Shown here: one piece after another, positions 15,454-23,972 of the stretch
How positions within the stretch are numbered: the first letter of the stretch is position 1
Layout of the letters: each line of letters begins with the position of its first letter
Origin: Trinickia soli
GTDB lineage: Bacteria > Pseudomonadota > Gammaproteobacteria > Burkholderiales > Burkholderiaceae
Assembly (NCBI RefSeq): GCF_002879855.1
Contig: NZ_PNYB01000002.1
Coordinates: forward strand, 186,001-250,000
Direction of reading: 5' to 3'
Length of the DNA: 64,000 nucleotides
Notes under the pieces: model-generated
What the model was told of the DNA's origin: nothing
The model's input: the letters and a program-made list of their open reading frames with translations, nothing else
The model's database searches: none
Position numbers and translations under genes: made by a program

Positions 15454-15972
15454 ATGTATCAACGAATCCTGGTGCCGATCGATGGCAGTCCAACTGCACA
15501 GCGAGCACTCGACTATGCGCTCGCGCTGGCGCGCGAGACCCACGCGGAATTGATCCCGCTCTACGTCGTCGACATCCCGATCGTGGCCTACGAAGCGCCG
15601 GGCTACGACCCGTCGATCGTGCGCGATGCGTTGCTGGAAACCGGTGAAGCGCTGAAAAAGGACGCCCTCGCAGCCATGCAGCGCGAGAACGTACGTGGTG
15701 AGCCGCGCGTCGTCGAGATCCTGGCGCCGGGCATCGACGTCGCCGAACGCATTCTCGAGGAAGCGCGGGCCACTCATTGCGACCTCGTTGTCATGGGCAC
15801 CCATGGACGGCGTGGGTTCCGTCGGCTCGTACTCGGCAGCGTTGCCGAACGTTTCACGCGCATCTCCTGCTGTCCCGTTCTCCTGATCCCAGGCGCCGTC
15901 GACGACGGCGCCACCGCTACCGCTGTTACGCACACTGCCTCCACCCACCGCACCGGAAAGGTTTTGCTATGA
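15454..15972 (+). CDS. Single-domain universal stress protein
   Basis: 172 residues from ATG 15454 (AGAGG eight bases upstream). It is a single Usp domain with a complete ATP-binding signature, MGTHGRRGFRRLVLGSVAE (G-2x-G-9x-G-S), unlike its two neighbours. The tail after about residue 145 is Ala/Thr-rich and probably disordered. The stop overlaps the start of the next Usp gene (ATGA 15969-15972). It follows the first Usp by 64 bases without a separate FNR box, so one transcript for all three is plausible. Confidence 0.92.
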   Translation: MYQRILVPIDGSPTAQRALDYALALARETHAELIPLYVVDIPIVAYEAPGYDPSIVRDALLETGEALKKDALAAMQRENVRGEPRVVEILAPGIDVAERILEEARATHCDLVVMGTHGRRGFRRLVLGSVAERFTRISCCPVLLIPGAVDDGATATAVTHTASTHRTGKVLL

Positions 15973-16796
15973 GCTACAAGACTTTGCTCGTCCATATCGA
16001 CGACAGCCGTCACAGCGAAGCGCGTGTCGCCTTCGCACTAGAACTTGCGGCCAAGCACGACGCGCATTTGATCGGCCTTTACGTTGTCTGCCAGGACTTG
16101 TTGCGGCCGCTCGTCAAACGCGACGACAGCCTCAGTCTCGGCAAGCTCGAAGCGCAAGGCGTGGAGCGCATGAACCGCGCTTGTGAACAGTTCACCGCCA
16201 CAGCGCAGCGCGCAGGCCGTCCGTTCGAATGGCGCGCCCCGGCGGGCCCGGCCATCGACGCGACGGTGCTGCATGCGCGGCATGCCGACCTTGTCGTGAT
16301 GGGTCAGGAGGATCCTGATGATCAGGCCTCCTACGTTGCCCGCAACTTCGTCGAAGAAGTCGTGATGAGCAGTGGGCGCCCCGTGCTTGTGCTGCCGTAC
16401 GCCGGCCGCATCGCAACGTTCGGCGAGAACGTGGTGGTCGCTTGGGACGGTAGCCGTGAGGCCGCGCGTGCGCTGGCCGATGCGCTGCCGATCCTCAAGC
16501 ACGCCCGCTTCGTGACCATTTCGACGGTGCAGAAGCAGCCTGATCGCGATGAGCCGGCCGGCTTCGACGTCTCCGGATATCTGGAGCGGCATGGCGTGCG
16601 CGCCGCATTTGCATCAATTCCGCGCGCACCGGGCATGACCACGGCCGCGACGTTGCTCAATCAACTGAGCGATGCGCATGCCGACCTGCTGGTGATGGGG
16701 GCATATGGACACGCGCGGGCAAGAGAGCACGTGTTGGGCGGCGTCACCTATACGATGCTCGAAACGATGACGGCGCCGGTGCTGATGTCGCGCTGA
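15969..16796 (+). CDS. Tandem-domain universal stress protein
   Basis: 275 residues, two Usp domains, clearly paralogous to the 14550 protein (MSYKTLLVHIDDS start; VVVAWDGSREAARALADALP echoing VLIAWDGSREATRALHDALP). The second domain has GAYGHARAREHVLGGVT, again with G-G instead of G-S/T. Start overlaps the previous stop by 4 bases. A long imperfect hairpin follows the stop (16814-16868). The duplication of tandem Usp genes around a single-domain Usp suggests local amplification. Confidence 0.92.
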   Translation: MSYKTLLVHIDDSRHSEARVAFALELAAKHDAHLIGLYVVCQDLLRPLVKRDDSLSLGKLEAQGVERMNRACEQFTATAQRAGRPFEWRAPAGPAIDATVLHARHADLVVMGQEDPDDQASYVARNFVEEVVMSSGRPVLVLPYAGRIATFGENVVVAWDGSREAARALADALPILKHARFVTISTVQKQPDRDEPAGFDVSGYLERHGVRAAFASIPRAPGMTTAATLLNQLSDAHADLLVMGAYGHARAREHVLGGVTYTMLETMTAPVLMSR

Positions 16797-16813
16797 TTGA
16801 CGACTTCAAGATC

Positions 16814-16868
16814 GCCACTCAGCCGCTGCGGCGGTCGGCATCGATACGTTGTCGACCGCCGTAGTGGC
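16814..16868. terminator. Composite hairpin after the Usp operon
   Basis: Outer arms GCCACT (16814-16819) and AGTGGC (16863-16868) enclose CGGCGGTCG (16829-16837) and CGACCGCCG (16853-16861). No T-run follows, so it is either a 3'-end stabilising structure or a weak terminator between the Usp operon and the convergent DUF1488 gene. Confidence 0.45.
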
Positions 16869-16982
16869 ATTCTCGCTCGCGTGATCAGCGGCGGCGCATC
16901 TTTCTGCGCCTTCCCCAGAAAATTTCCCCCGTGCAGCGACTGCCCACCGACCGAAGGCTGCGCAGCTCGCTGCCTTATGGCT

Positions 16983-17258
16983 TCAGTCGTAAAACCGGAA
17001 ATAGCCGCTATGTAATATCACCGGCTTTTTACCGACCTCTTCCAACATCCTGCGCGCCGCGTGCTCGATTCTATGCCGATGATGATCGAACGCGCGCATG
17101 GCGTCCTCTTCGCGTGACGACGGCGCACCGAAGTGATCTTCAAGCGCTTCTGCCGTGATGGAGCAATCGATGCGCTCGCCGTCGACGAGCGCCGGGAACG
17201 TCACAACGAGATCGGGGCCGCAGTACTGCGGCGCATCGTGGGGAAAATGAATCTTCAT
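16983..17258 (-). CDS. DUF1488 family protein
   Basis: 91 residues from ATG 17258 (AAAGGGAA upstream). MKIHFPHDAPQYCGPDLVVTF, a central VDGERIDCSITAEALEDHFG and a basic helical C-terminus match the DUF1488 pattern (small proteins of unknown function, many in Burkholderiales). An FNR box at 17442-17455 lies upstream and faces away from the cytochrome gene's own box. No enzymatic motif is visible. Confidence 0.75.
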   Translation of the reverse strand: MKIHFPHDAPQYCGPDLVVTFPALVDGERIDCSITAEALEDHFGAPSSREEDAMRAFDHHRHRIEHAARRMLEEVGKKPVILHSGYFRFYD

Positions 17259-17441
17259 GGCCGTTCCCTTTCTCGGATGAATCGGGCGCAGAGCCACTCC
17301 GCTCGTAGCGTGCGGAAGCCGGCGCACCGGTTCGGGCAAGCCCGCGCGCATGGCTGGTCGCATGAAGCGCGGCGATCTGCTCTTCTGTGCTCCAGGATAC
17401 CCGCGCAAGCGCGGGCTGCAAGCCCCGGGGCCGGACTCCCG

Positions 17442-17455
17442 TTGACGCATGTCAA
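17442..17455. promoter_or_regulatory. FNR/ANR-type box (DUF1488 side)
   Basis: TTGAC-GCAT-GTCAA, perfect inverted repeat. Read leftward it predicts a start near 17407, leaving a leader of about 149 bases to the DUF1488 gene. Confidence 0.65.
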
Positions 17456-17520
17456 GCGCCTCTCGTTTGAAGGCAAACGTGCACGAGCCAGGTGATAGCG
17501 CATGGGCGCACCAGTCGGCC

Positions 17521-17534
17521 TTGATATGCGTCAA
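17521..17534. promoter_or_regulatory. FNR/ANR-type box (cytochrome side)
   Basis: TTGAT-ATGC-GTCAA. Centred at 17527.5 it predicts a start near 17569, 24 bases before the cytochrome start codon. Confidence 0.75.
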
Positions 17535-17592
17535 TCGCGCACAGGCCATCGTCCCTACACTGGATGCCACGTCACCCTTTCGGAGTACCGCC

Positions 17593-17934
17593 ATGAAGGC
17601 ACAACGACGGTCGTTCGCGGTGGAGCTGAGCTGCTTGATCCTGGTCGCTGTGGCTACCCCCGCGATCGCGCAAACGGAGCCCACCGAGCTCATCAATCGT
17701 CAGCATTGCATGTTCTGCCACACGGTGGATGCGCCCTTTCTCGCACCTTCGTTTCATCAGATCGCGGAGCGGTACAGAAAAGAACCGCATGCCGCGGATG
17801 TGCTCGCCAGGAAGTTGCGTCTGGGCGGGCGAGCGCACTGGGGCGATACGCCGATGCCGCCGCCGTCGGAGCGCGGCGGCCCGCTCTCGGCGCGGGATGC
17901 GCATACGCTTGTCGATTGGGTCTTGAGCCAGTGA
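17593..17934 (+). CDS. Periplasmic monohaem cytochrome c
   Basis: 113 residues. A signal peptide (ELSCLILVAVATPAIA) ends before QTEP. The haem motif CMFCH lies at about residues 40-44, and TPMPPP near the C-terminus supplies the axial methionine, the layout of small c551/c552-type cytochromes. Start ATG 17593 has CGGAG eight bases upstream. The FNR box implies expression when oxygen is low, consistent with an electron carrier to a high-affinity or anaerobic terminal reductase not present in this window. Confidence 0.88.
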   Translation: MKAQRRSFAVELSCLILVAVATPAIAQTEPTELINRQHCMFCHTVDAPFLAPSFHQIAERYRKEPHAADVLARKLRLGGRAHWGDTPMPPPSERGGPLSARDAHTLVDWVLSQ

Positions 17935-17973
17935 TCGCGCGGCGGGAAGGTACTGCCACGCCGCTTGATGCAC

Positions 17974-18186
17974 TCAGGGACTGTGATGCTGGCCCGCCTC
18001 GTCATCGAACTCCGAGGCCGGATTGAGCAGCAAAACGAACGCCGCTATGCCGCCAATGAGGACGGCCACGCCATACTTGACGGCACTCGCTTCATCGAAC
18101 ACCAACCCGTGAATCGCCGCAGCGATACCGAAGATGGCCAGGAAGATCGACACCGTGGCCATGACGATCCGGAAGTTGCTTTTCAT
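17974..18186 (-). CDS. Small two-helix membrane protein
   Basis: 70 residues from ATG 18186. Two hydrophobic helices (IVMATVSIFLAIFGIAAAIHG and YGVAVLIGGIAAFVLLL) and a short acidic, His-containing C-terminus (SEFDDEAGQHHSP). No family recognised. It converges on the cytochrome gene and is preceded by the FNR box at 18316-18329, so it probably belongs to the low-oxygen set. Confidence 0.65.
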   Translation of the reverse strand: MKSNFRIVMATVSIFLAIFGIAAAIHGLVFDEASAVKYGVAVLIGGIAAFVLLLNPASEFDDEAGQHHSP

Positions 18187-18315
18187 CGTCACGCTCCCAT
18201 GGTTGGCGACGTCGGGCGCGCTTCGGATGCATCGCCCTTTGCATTTCGTGAAGCGCGACGACGCGCCGACACGTGAATACGAACCTCTATCGTGTCCGAT
18301 TGCACGCTGTACGCG

Positions 18316-18329
18316 TTGACCTGCGTCAA
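18316..18329. promoter_or_regulatory. FNR/ANR-type box (small membrane gene side)
   Basis: TTGAC-CTGC-GTCAA, identical to the box at 6206-6219. Read leftward it predicts a start near 18281 for the 17974-18186 gene. Confidence 0.75.
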
Positions 18330-18398
18330 TCGGGAGCAGCGCGAAGCGTTGAGTCGTCGCGGTTTGACATCGCATCCCTACTGCCGCGCACACTGCGG

Positions 18399-18412
18399 TT
18401 GATGTAAATCAG
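18399..18412. promoter_or_regulatory. FNR-type box (phaC side)
   Basis: TTGAT-GTAA-ATCAG, one mismatch to the consensus in the last position. A -41.5 placement predicts a start near 18447, 23 bases before the phaC start at 18470. Confidence 0.65.
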
Positions 18413-18469
18413 GGCCACCCTGCGACCCCTATGCAACAGTGGATCCCACGCCGACTCGAGGACAATTCG

Positions 18470-20224
18470 ATGGAAACCCGCCCGACCACGGGATGCATGG
18501 AGGACGGCGCCGCTGCGCCGCCGGGCCTTTTAGCCGAGAGTCCATTTCGTTCGCTCGACCACGCGAAGGAAGCCTGGATCGCCAGAGGGACAGGCGGACT
18601 GTCGCCCGCGGCGCTCGCGCTCGCGTTTTCCGATTGGTTCATTCATCTGCTGGCGGCACCCGGTAAGCAGTTGGAGCTCGCTTCGCTCGCCGTGCGCCAG
18701 GGTCGGCAATTTGCCGAAGCGGCTGGCGGCGCCGCGCCATTGGAGCCCATGGGTCCGGGCGACGATCGCTTCGCTGCCGCAGCGTGGCAAGCCGCCCCGT
18801 TTCGATACTGGCAGCAAGCCTTTCGCCTGACCGAGCAATGGTGGTGCGCAGCAACGCGCGACACGCCCGGCACGACGCGTCACCATGAGGACGTCGTGTC
18901 CTTTGCGGCCAGGCAATGGCTCGATGTCTTTTCTCCGGGCAACTTCGCGTTGACGAACCCCGATGTCTTGCAGCGCACCGCTGCGACGTGGGGCGCCAAT
19001 CTCGTACAGGGTGCATGCCATGCGATGGAAGACGCGTGGCGCGTGACAACGGGCCAGCCGGCTACGGGCCTGGAGCACTTCAAACCCGGCGTCGATGTGG
19101 CAGCGACACCGGGCAGCGTGGTGTTTCGCAATCATTTGATCGAGCTGATCCAGTATCGTCCGTCGACGGCCGCAGTTGCTGCCGAGCCGCTGTTGATCGT
19201 GCCGGCATGGATCATGAAGTACTACATCCTCGATCTTTCTCCGCACAACTCCCTCGTGCGTTATCTGGTCGACCAGGGGCACACGGTCTTTTGCATTTCG
19301 TGGCGCAACCCCGACGAAAACGATCGCGATCTCGGCTTTGAGGACTACCGCCAGCTCGGCATCATGGCCGCGCTCGACGCCATCTCGCGCATCATGCCCG
19401 ACCGGAAGATTCACGCGGCGGGATATTGCCTGGGCGGCACTTTACTGGCGATTGCGGCGGCCTCGATGGCGAGCCAGCGCGATGAGCGGCTCGCATCGGT
19501 GACCTTGTTCGCGGCGCAAACCGACTTCACCGAGCCAGGCGAGCTTCAACTCTTCATCGACGACAGTCAGGTCTACTTTCTCGAAAGCATGATGTGGGAA
19601 CGCGGCTATCTTGGCGGAGCGCAAATGGGCGGTTCGTTTCAACTGCTGCGATCGAACGATCTCGTCTGGTCGCATGCCGTGCGTCATTACCTGCTTGGCG
19701 AACGCGAGCCGATGACGGATCTGGCCGCTTGGAACGCGGATCGTACGCGCATGCCCTATCGCATGCACTCACAGTACCTGCGCCATCTGTTTCTCGATAA
19801 CGACCTCGCCTGCGCACGCTATGAGGTCGACGGTCGACCGATCACGCTGCGCAACATCCGCGTGCCGATGTTCGTCGTCGGTACGGAGCGGGACCATATC
19901 GCGCCGTGGCGCTCGGTCTATAAGATCCATCATCTGGCCGATACCGATATCACGTTCGTTTTGACGAGCGGCGGGCACAACGCGGGCATCGTCAGCGAGC
20001 CGGGCCATCCGCATCGCCATTTCCGCATCAAGTCCACCGTGCATGCGGATCTGAACGTCGGCCCCGACGAATGGGCCGCTGCCGCCGAGATGCGCGAAGG
20101 CTCATGGTGGCCCGCATGGGAGGCCTGGCTCGACGAGCACTCGTCGGCACAACAGGTCGCCCCGCCGAAGGCAGACGGCCCTGTCATCACGGCGGCGCCA
20201 GGTACTTACATTTTCCAAAAATAG
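18470..20224 (+). CDS. phaC: Class I poly(3-hydroxybutyrate) synthase
   Basis: 584 residues from ATG 18470, with GAGGA seven bases upstream; an earlier in-frame ATG at 18431 would precede the predicted transcript start. The lipase-like box GYCLGG contains the catalytic Cys320, close to Cys319 of the Cupriavidus necator enzyme; the Asp in ERDHIAPW and the His in SGGHNAGIV complete the triad. It polymerises 3-hydroxybutyryl-CoA into PHB granules. It leads an operon with pta (10 bases) and ackA, behind a near-consensus FNR box, linking polymer storage to acetyl-CoA fermentation. Confidence 0.93.
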   Translation: METRPTTGCMEDGAAAPPGLLAESPFRSLDHAKEAWIARGTGGLSPAALALAFSDWFIHLLAAPGKQLELASLAVRQGRQFAEAAGGAAPLEPMGPGDDRFAAAAWQAAPFRYWQQAFRLTEQWWCAATRDTPGTTRHHEDVVSFAARQWLDVFSPGNFALTNPDVLQRTAATWGANLVQGACHAMEDAWRVTTGQPATGLEHFKPGVDVAATPGSVVFRNHLIELIQYRPSTAAVAAEPLLIVPAWIMKYYILDLSPHNSLVRYLVDQGHTVFCISWRNPDENDRDLGFEDYRQLGIMAALDAISRIMPDRKIHAAGYCLGGTLLAIAAASMASQRDERLASVTLFAAQTDFTEPGELQLFIDDSQVYFLESMMWERGYLGGAQMGGSFQLLRSNDLVWSHAVRHYLLGEREPMTDLAAWNADRTRMPYRMHSQYLRHLFLDNDLACARYEVDGRPITLRNIRVPMFVVGTERDHIAPWRSVYKIHHLADTDITFVLTSGGHNAGIVSEPGHPHRHFRIKSTVHADLNVGPDEWAAAAEMREGSWWPAWEAWLDEHSSAQQVAPPKADGPVITAAPGTYIFQK

Positions 20225-20234
20225 AGGCGATTTT

Positions 20235-21194
20235 ATGGACCGCGACCTTATTCGCAACCACGCTTCGGATCACGGCCGTTACGAAGCGTTCATTCGCGCG
20301 GCGAGCTGCGGGCCTGCGCTGCGAACAGCGATCGTGCATCCGTGCTCGCCCGAAGCGATCCGCGCGGCCGTCGAGGCGCGCGATGAAAACCTTCTCGATC
20401 CGCTGCTCATTGGCCCTGAGGCGAAGATTCGCGCGGCGGCCGATGCGGCCCATGTCAGCCTCGACGGCATCGAGATTGAAACGGTCGAACACAGCCACGC
20501 GGCCGCCGCGCGCGCAGTCGAACTCGGCGCGGCTCGCAAAGTCGCGGCTTTGATGAAGGGCAGCCTGCATACCGACGAGTTGCTGGCGGCCGTGGTCGCG
20601 CCGAATTCGGGCCTGCGCACCGAGCGTCGCATCAGCCACGTCTATGCGATGGACGTGCCCGCTTATCCGAAGCCGCTCGTGGTCACCGACGCCGCGATCA
20701 ACATCGCGCCTACGCTCGATCAAAAGCGCGACATCTGTCAAAACGCGATCGATTTTCTGCGGCTGATGGGCGTCGAGGACCAGCCGCGGGTCGCAGTCCT
20801 GGCGGCCGTCGAAACGGTGAATTCGAAGATGCAGTCGACGCTCGACGCGGCGGCGCTGACGGTGATGGCCGCACGCGGGCAAATCACGGGAGGGATCGTC
20901 GACGGCCCGCTCGCGTTCGACAACGCAGTCGATCCCGCAGCCGCAAAGACCAAGGGTATCGTCTCGGCCGTCGCGGGCCAGGCCGACATTTTGCTCGTGC
21001 CGGACATCGAAGCCGGCAACATGCTCGTCAAGCAATTGATGCTGTTTGCGGGAGCGGACGGCGCGGGTCTCGTGCTCGGCGCGCGCCTGCCGATCATTCT
21101 CACGAGCCGGGCCGATTCTCTGCGCGTGCGGCTGGCCTCCGCTGCGTTGGCCAAGCTTGTCGCCGAGCGCGCGCCGCATGGAGCTGCCGCGTGA
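20235..21194 (+). CDS. pta: Phosphate acetyltransferase (phosphotransacetylase)
   Basis: 319 residues of the short phosphate acetyl/butyryltransferase type. It includes VNSKMQSTLDAAALTVMA, a conserved GPLAFDNAV and VPDIEAGNMLVKQL near the C-terminus, characteristic of the PTA_PTB family, without the N-terminal domains of long enterobacterial Pta. It converts acetyl-CoA and phosphate to acetyl phosphate. Start ATG 20235 lies 10 bases after phaC, and its TGA overlaps the ackA ATG by one base. Confidence 0.92.
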   Translation: MDRDLIRNHASDHGRYEAFIRAASCGPALRTAIVHPCSPEAIRAAVEARDENLLDPLLIGPEAKIRAAADAAHVSLDGIEIETVEHSHAAAARAVELGAARKVAALMKGSLHTDELLAAVVAPNSGLRTERRISHVYAMDVPAYPKPLVVTDAAINIAPTLDQKRDICQNAIDFLRLMGVEDQPRVAVLAAVETVNSKMQSTLDAAALTVMAARGQITGGIVDGPLAFDNAVDPAAAKTKGIVSAVAGQADILLVPDIEAGNMLVKQLMLFAGADGAGLVLGARLPIILTSRADSLRVRLASAALAKLVAERAPHGAAA

Positions 21195-22387
21195 TGAGCG
21201 AGCCCCTTTTGCTCACGTTCAATCCTGGCTCGTCGACGATCAAGTTCGGGCTGTTCCGAATCGCGAACGGCGTGCCGATTGCCATCGGCAAAGGCTCGAT
21301 CGATCTGCACCGCACGCCGCTCGTGCTCGATCTGACCAAGAGCGGGGATCTCGCTCGCATCCCTTTGCGTGCACGAATCACCGACGATCTGCACGAAGTG
21401 ATCGACGAGATCCTGAGATGGTTCGCGGCACATTTCTCATTGGACGAACTGGCCTGCGTCGGTCACCGTGTCGTGCATGGCGGTGACCGGTTTGTCGGGC
21501 CGGCGATCATCGACCCGTCCACGTTGGCCGCTATCGAAGCGTTGGTGTCGCTCGCCCCTTTGCACCAGCCGCAATGCGTGCGTTTGATCCGCGCGATGGC
21601 GACATTGCGGCCGCACCTCGCGCAGTTTGCATCGTTCGACACGGCCTTTCACCATACACAATCGGATCTCGTGCGGCGCTTCGCCATCGCCCGGCGCTTG
21701 TTCGATGCGGGCATCAAACGATACGGCTTTCATGGACTCTCGTATCAGTACATCAGCGCCCACCTTGAAGCGGCCTTCCCCGATCTCGCGCGGGGCAAGG
21801 TCATCGTTGCGCACCTGGGTAGCGGCGCCAGCCTGTGCGCGCTCGAAGCCGGCGTAAGCCGCGACACGAGCATGGGCTTCTCGACCCTGGACGGCATCCC
21901 GATGGCGACGCGCTGCGGCGCGCTCGATGCCGGCGTGCTGTTGCATTTGCTCGGCGAACGCGGGTGGTCGCTTGAGGAAGTCGAGCGCCTGCTTTATCAC
22001 GAGTCCGGCCTGCTCGGCGTTTCGGGCATCAGCGCGGACAGCCGCGAGTTGCTGGCGAGCGCCTTGCCGCAGGCGCGCGAGGCGATCGATCTGTTCGTGT
22101 TCCGCATCGCGGGTGAAATTGCGAGACTTGCCACTTCGCTTGGCGGGCTCGATGCGCTCGTATTTACCGCGGGCATCGGCGAGCATCAGAGCGAGATTCG
22201 CGCCGCGATTTGCGCGCGTCTGGCATGGCTTGGGATCGAACTCGACGCGCAGGCCAATGCGAGCCATGCGCGCATCGTCAACAGAGCGGGCAGCCGCGCC
22301 GCTGTGCTCGTGATTGCTACCGACGAAGAGCAGGTAATCGCGCAGGAGGCCATGTCGATGCTCGATCGTCTCGCATCGACCGACTAG
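21194..22387 (+). CDS. ackA: Acetate kinase
   Basis: 397 residues from ATG 21194 (GTG 21191 is in frame). Acetokinase signatures are FNPGSSTIKFGLF at the N-terminus, GHRVVHGG, FDTAFHHT, YGFHGLSYQYI, and AHLGSGASLCA followed by DTSMGFSTLDGIPMATRCG. It makes ATP and acetate from acetyl phosphate, giving substrate-level phosphorylation when respiration stops. Translationally linked to pta and in the FNR-box-controlled phaC operon. The N-terminal NPGSST departs slightly from the usual N-(A/C)-GSSS. Confidence 0.93.
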   Translation: MSEPLLLTFNPGSSTIKFGLFRIANGVPIAIGKGSIDLHRTPLVLDLTKSGDLARIPLRARITDDLHEVIDEILRWFAAHFSLDELACVGHRVVHGGDRFVGPAIIDPSTLAAIEALVSLAPLHQPQCVRLIRAMATLRPHLAQFASFDTAFHHTQSDLVRRFAIARRLFDAGIKRYGFHGLSYQYISAHLEAAFPDLARGKVIVAHLGSGASLCALEAGVSRDTSMGFSTLDGIPMATRCGALDAGVLLHLLGERGWSLEEVERLLYHESGLLGVSGISADSRELLASALPQAREAIDLFVFRIAGEIARLATSLGGLDALVFTAGIGEHQSEIRAAICARLAWLGIELDAQANASHARIVNRAGSRAAVLVIATDEEQVIAQEAMSMLDRLASTD

Positions 22388-22437
22388 AATAAATTTGAGT
22401 CGGTCCAACCGGAACCTGTTGCTCTGCGAGGCTGCCC

Positions 22438-22926
22438 ATGCTCCAACTGCTTACTGTGACAGTGGCGAACCCCGATGGCTTGAACTTCATCCTGGGTCAA
22501 ACGCATTTCATCAAATCGGTCGAAGACATCCACGAGGCGCTGTTCGAATCCGTCCCGGGGCTGGCGTTCGGGCTGGCGTTTTGCGAGGCATCGGGCAAGC
22601 GTCTCGTGCGCCGTTCCGGCACCGACGCCGGTCTCGTGGAACTCGCTTGCACGAACGCACAAGCGATTGGCGCCGGCCACAGCTTCATCGTCTTTCTCGG
22701 CCAGGGATTCTTCCCGATCAACGTGCTGCCGAAGGTGCGTGCCGTTCCCGAGGTTTGCCGGGTGTTTTGCGCGACGGCGAATCCGACCGAGGTGGTGATC
22801 GGCGAGACCGGCCAGGGCCGCGGCATCCTTGGCGTGGTCGATGGCTTTCCGCCTTTGGGGATCGAAAGCGATGACGATATCGCCGGGCGCAAAGCACTGC
22901 TGCGCGAGTTCGGCTACAAAGGCTGA
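22438..22926 (+). CDS. Adenosine-specific kinase family protein
   Basis: 162 residues spanning a whole PF04008-type domain: NFILGQTHFIKSVEDIHEAL, FGLAFCEASGKRLVRRSGTD and the late GETGQGRGILGVVDG. The family was named from an archaeal structure proposed to bind adenosine or AMP; the in vivo reaction is unsettled. It follows ackA by 50 bases on the same strand and is probably in the same transcript, suggesting a link to adenine nucleotide balance in energy limitation. Confidence 0.85.
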   Translation: MLQLLTVTVANPDGLNFILGQTHFIKSVEDIHEALFESVPGLAFGLAFCEASGKRLVRRSGTDAGLVELACTNAQAIGAGHSFIVFLGQGFFPINVLPKVRAVPEVCRVFCATANPTEVVIGETGQGRGILGVVDGFPPLGIESDDDIAGRKALLREFGYKG

Positions 22927-23050
22927 CAACGACGCATAGCGCGGCCGATGCAGCGCAGCATCCGAATGAAAGAGCAAGACCCGGTGCGCGCCCAGGCTTG
23001 GTCCGGCGCAGCATAGAACCCATCTGTCGCCATCGCATACCGGAAACACC

Positions 23051-23833
23051 GTGAGCACACTTGTCCCGTCCCGCATCGCGTCGCCCGCCAACGATCGTTC
23101 GGCCGATGAGCCTTTGACAGCCATGGAGGTCGTGGCCGATCACGTGAAGGCGCTCGATTGGGAGGCGATCGAAGCCTCGCTCGATGCGTACGGCTTCGCT
23201 GTCATTCCCGCCCTGCTGGCGGAAAGCCAATGCCGGGCGCTCGCCGGGCTGTACGATCGCGATCCGCTTTATCGCAGCCGCGTCGTCATGAGCCGCCACG
23301 GCTTCGGCCAAGGCGAGTACAAGTACTTTGCGTACCCGCTGCCCAAACTGATCGCAAGCCTGCGCACGACGATCTATCCGCATCTGGTGCCGATTGCGAA
23401 TCGATGGAACGCGATCATGTCGATCGACGTTCGCTACCCGGCAACGCACGCGGCGTTCATCGAGCGCTGCCACGGTGCCGGTCAGTTGCGCCCTACGCCG
23501 TTGATCCTGCAATACCAACAAGACGATTACAACTGCCTGCATCAGGATCTTTATGGCGACCATGTCTTTCCGTTACAAGTCGCGATTTTGCTATCGCAGC
23601 CTGGGCGCGATTTCACCGGAGGCGAATTCGTGCTGACGGAACAACGTCCGCGTATGCAATCGCGCGCCGAGGTCGTCGCGCTGCAGCAAGGCGACGCCGT
23701 TATCTTCGCGGTCAGCCAGCGGCCGGTGCAAGGGACACGCGGGCCGTATCGCGTCAATTTGCGGCATGGCGTCAGCCGCTTGCGCTCCGGGCGCCGCCAT
23801 ACGCTCGGCGTCATTTTCCACGACGCGCTCTAG
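23051..23833 (+). CDS. 2-oxoglutarate/Fe(II)-dependent oxygenase
   Basis: 260 residues. The double-stranded beta-helix core has the metal motif HQDLYGD (HxD) about residue 167 and a distal histidine with the 2OG-binding Arg in NLRHGVSRLRSGRRHTLG near 245. QYQQDDYNCLHQDLYG resembles prolyl-hydroxylase-like bacterial oxygenases. Start taken at GTG 23051; ATG 23123 is an alternative. Its substrate is unknown. An oxygen-requiring enzyme in an FNR-linked island is unusual and could be an oxygen-responsive modifier or work on reoxygenation. Confidence 0.8.
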   Translation: MSTLVPSRIASPANDRSADEPLTAMEVVADHVKALDWEAIEASLDAYGFAVIPALLAESQCRALAGLYDRDPLYRSRVVMSRHGFGQGEYKYFAYPLPKLIASLRTTIYPHLVPIANRWNAIMSIDVRYPATHAAFIERCHGAGQLRPTPLILQYQQDDYNCLHQDLYGDHVFPLQVAILLSQPGRDFTGGEFVLTEQRPRMQSRAEVVALQQGDAVIFAVSQRPVQGTRGPYRVNLRHGVSRLRSGRRHTLGVIFHDAL

Positions 23834-23972
23834 GCGCAGGCTCTCCCGTGCCCCAGTAGCGGAGTGCAACGCGGGGTTCGTCACTGCGCCACGCGCGCCT
23901 AAAATACCGCGTAGGGCCACGCGCTTTTTGCGGCCGCCGCCGCACGGCCCCCAAACTCTCGCAGGTGCGTCT

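Larger units (their letters stand above)
17259..17592. promoter_or_regulatory. Divergent control region with two FNR boxes
   Basis: A 334-base region between the DUF1488 gene and the cytochrome gene. No supportable gene; it holds the two FNR-type boxes listed separately. Confidence 0.6.
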
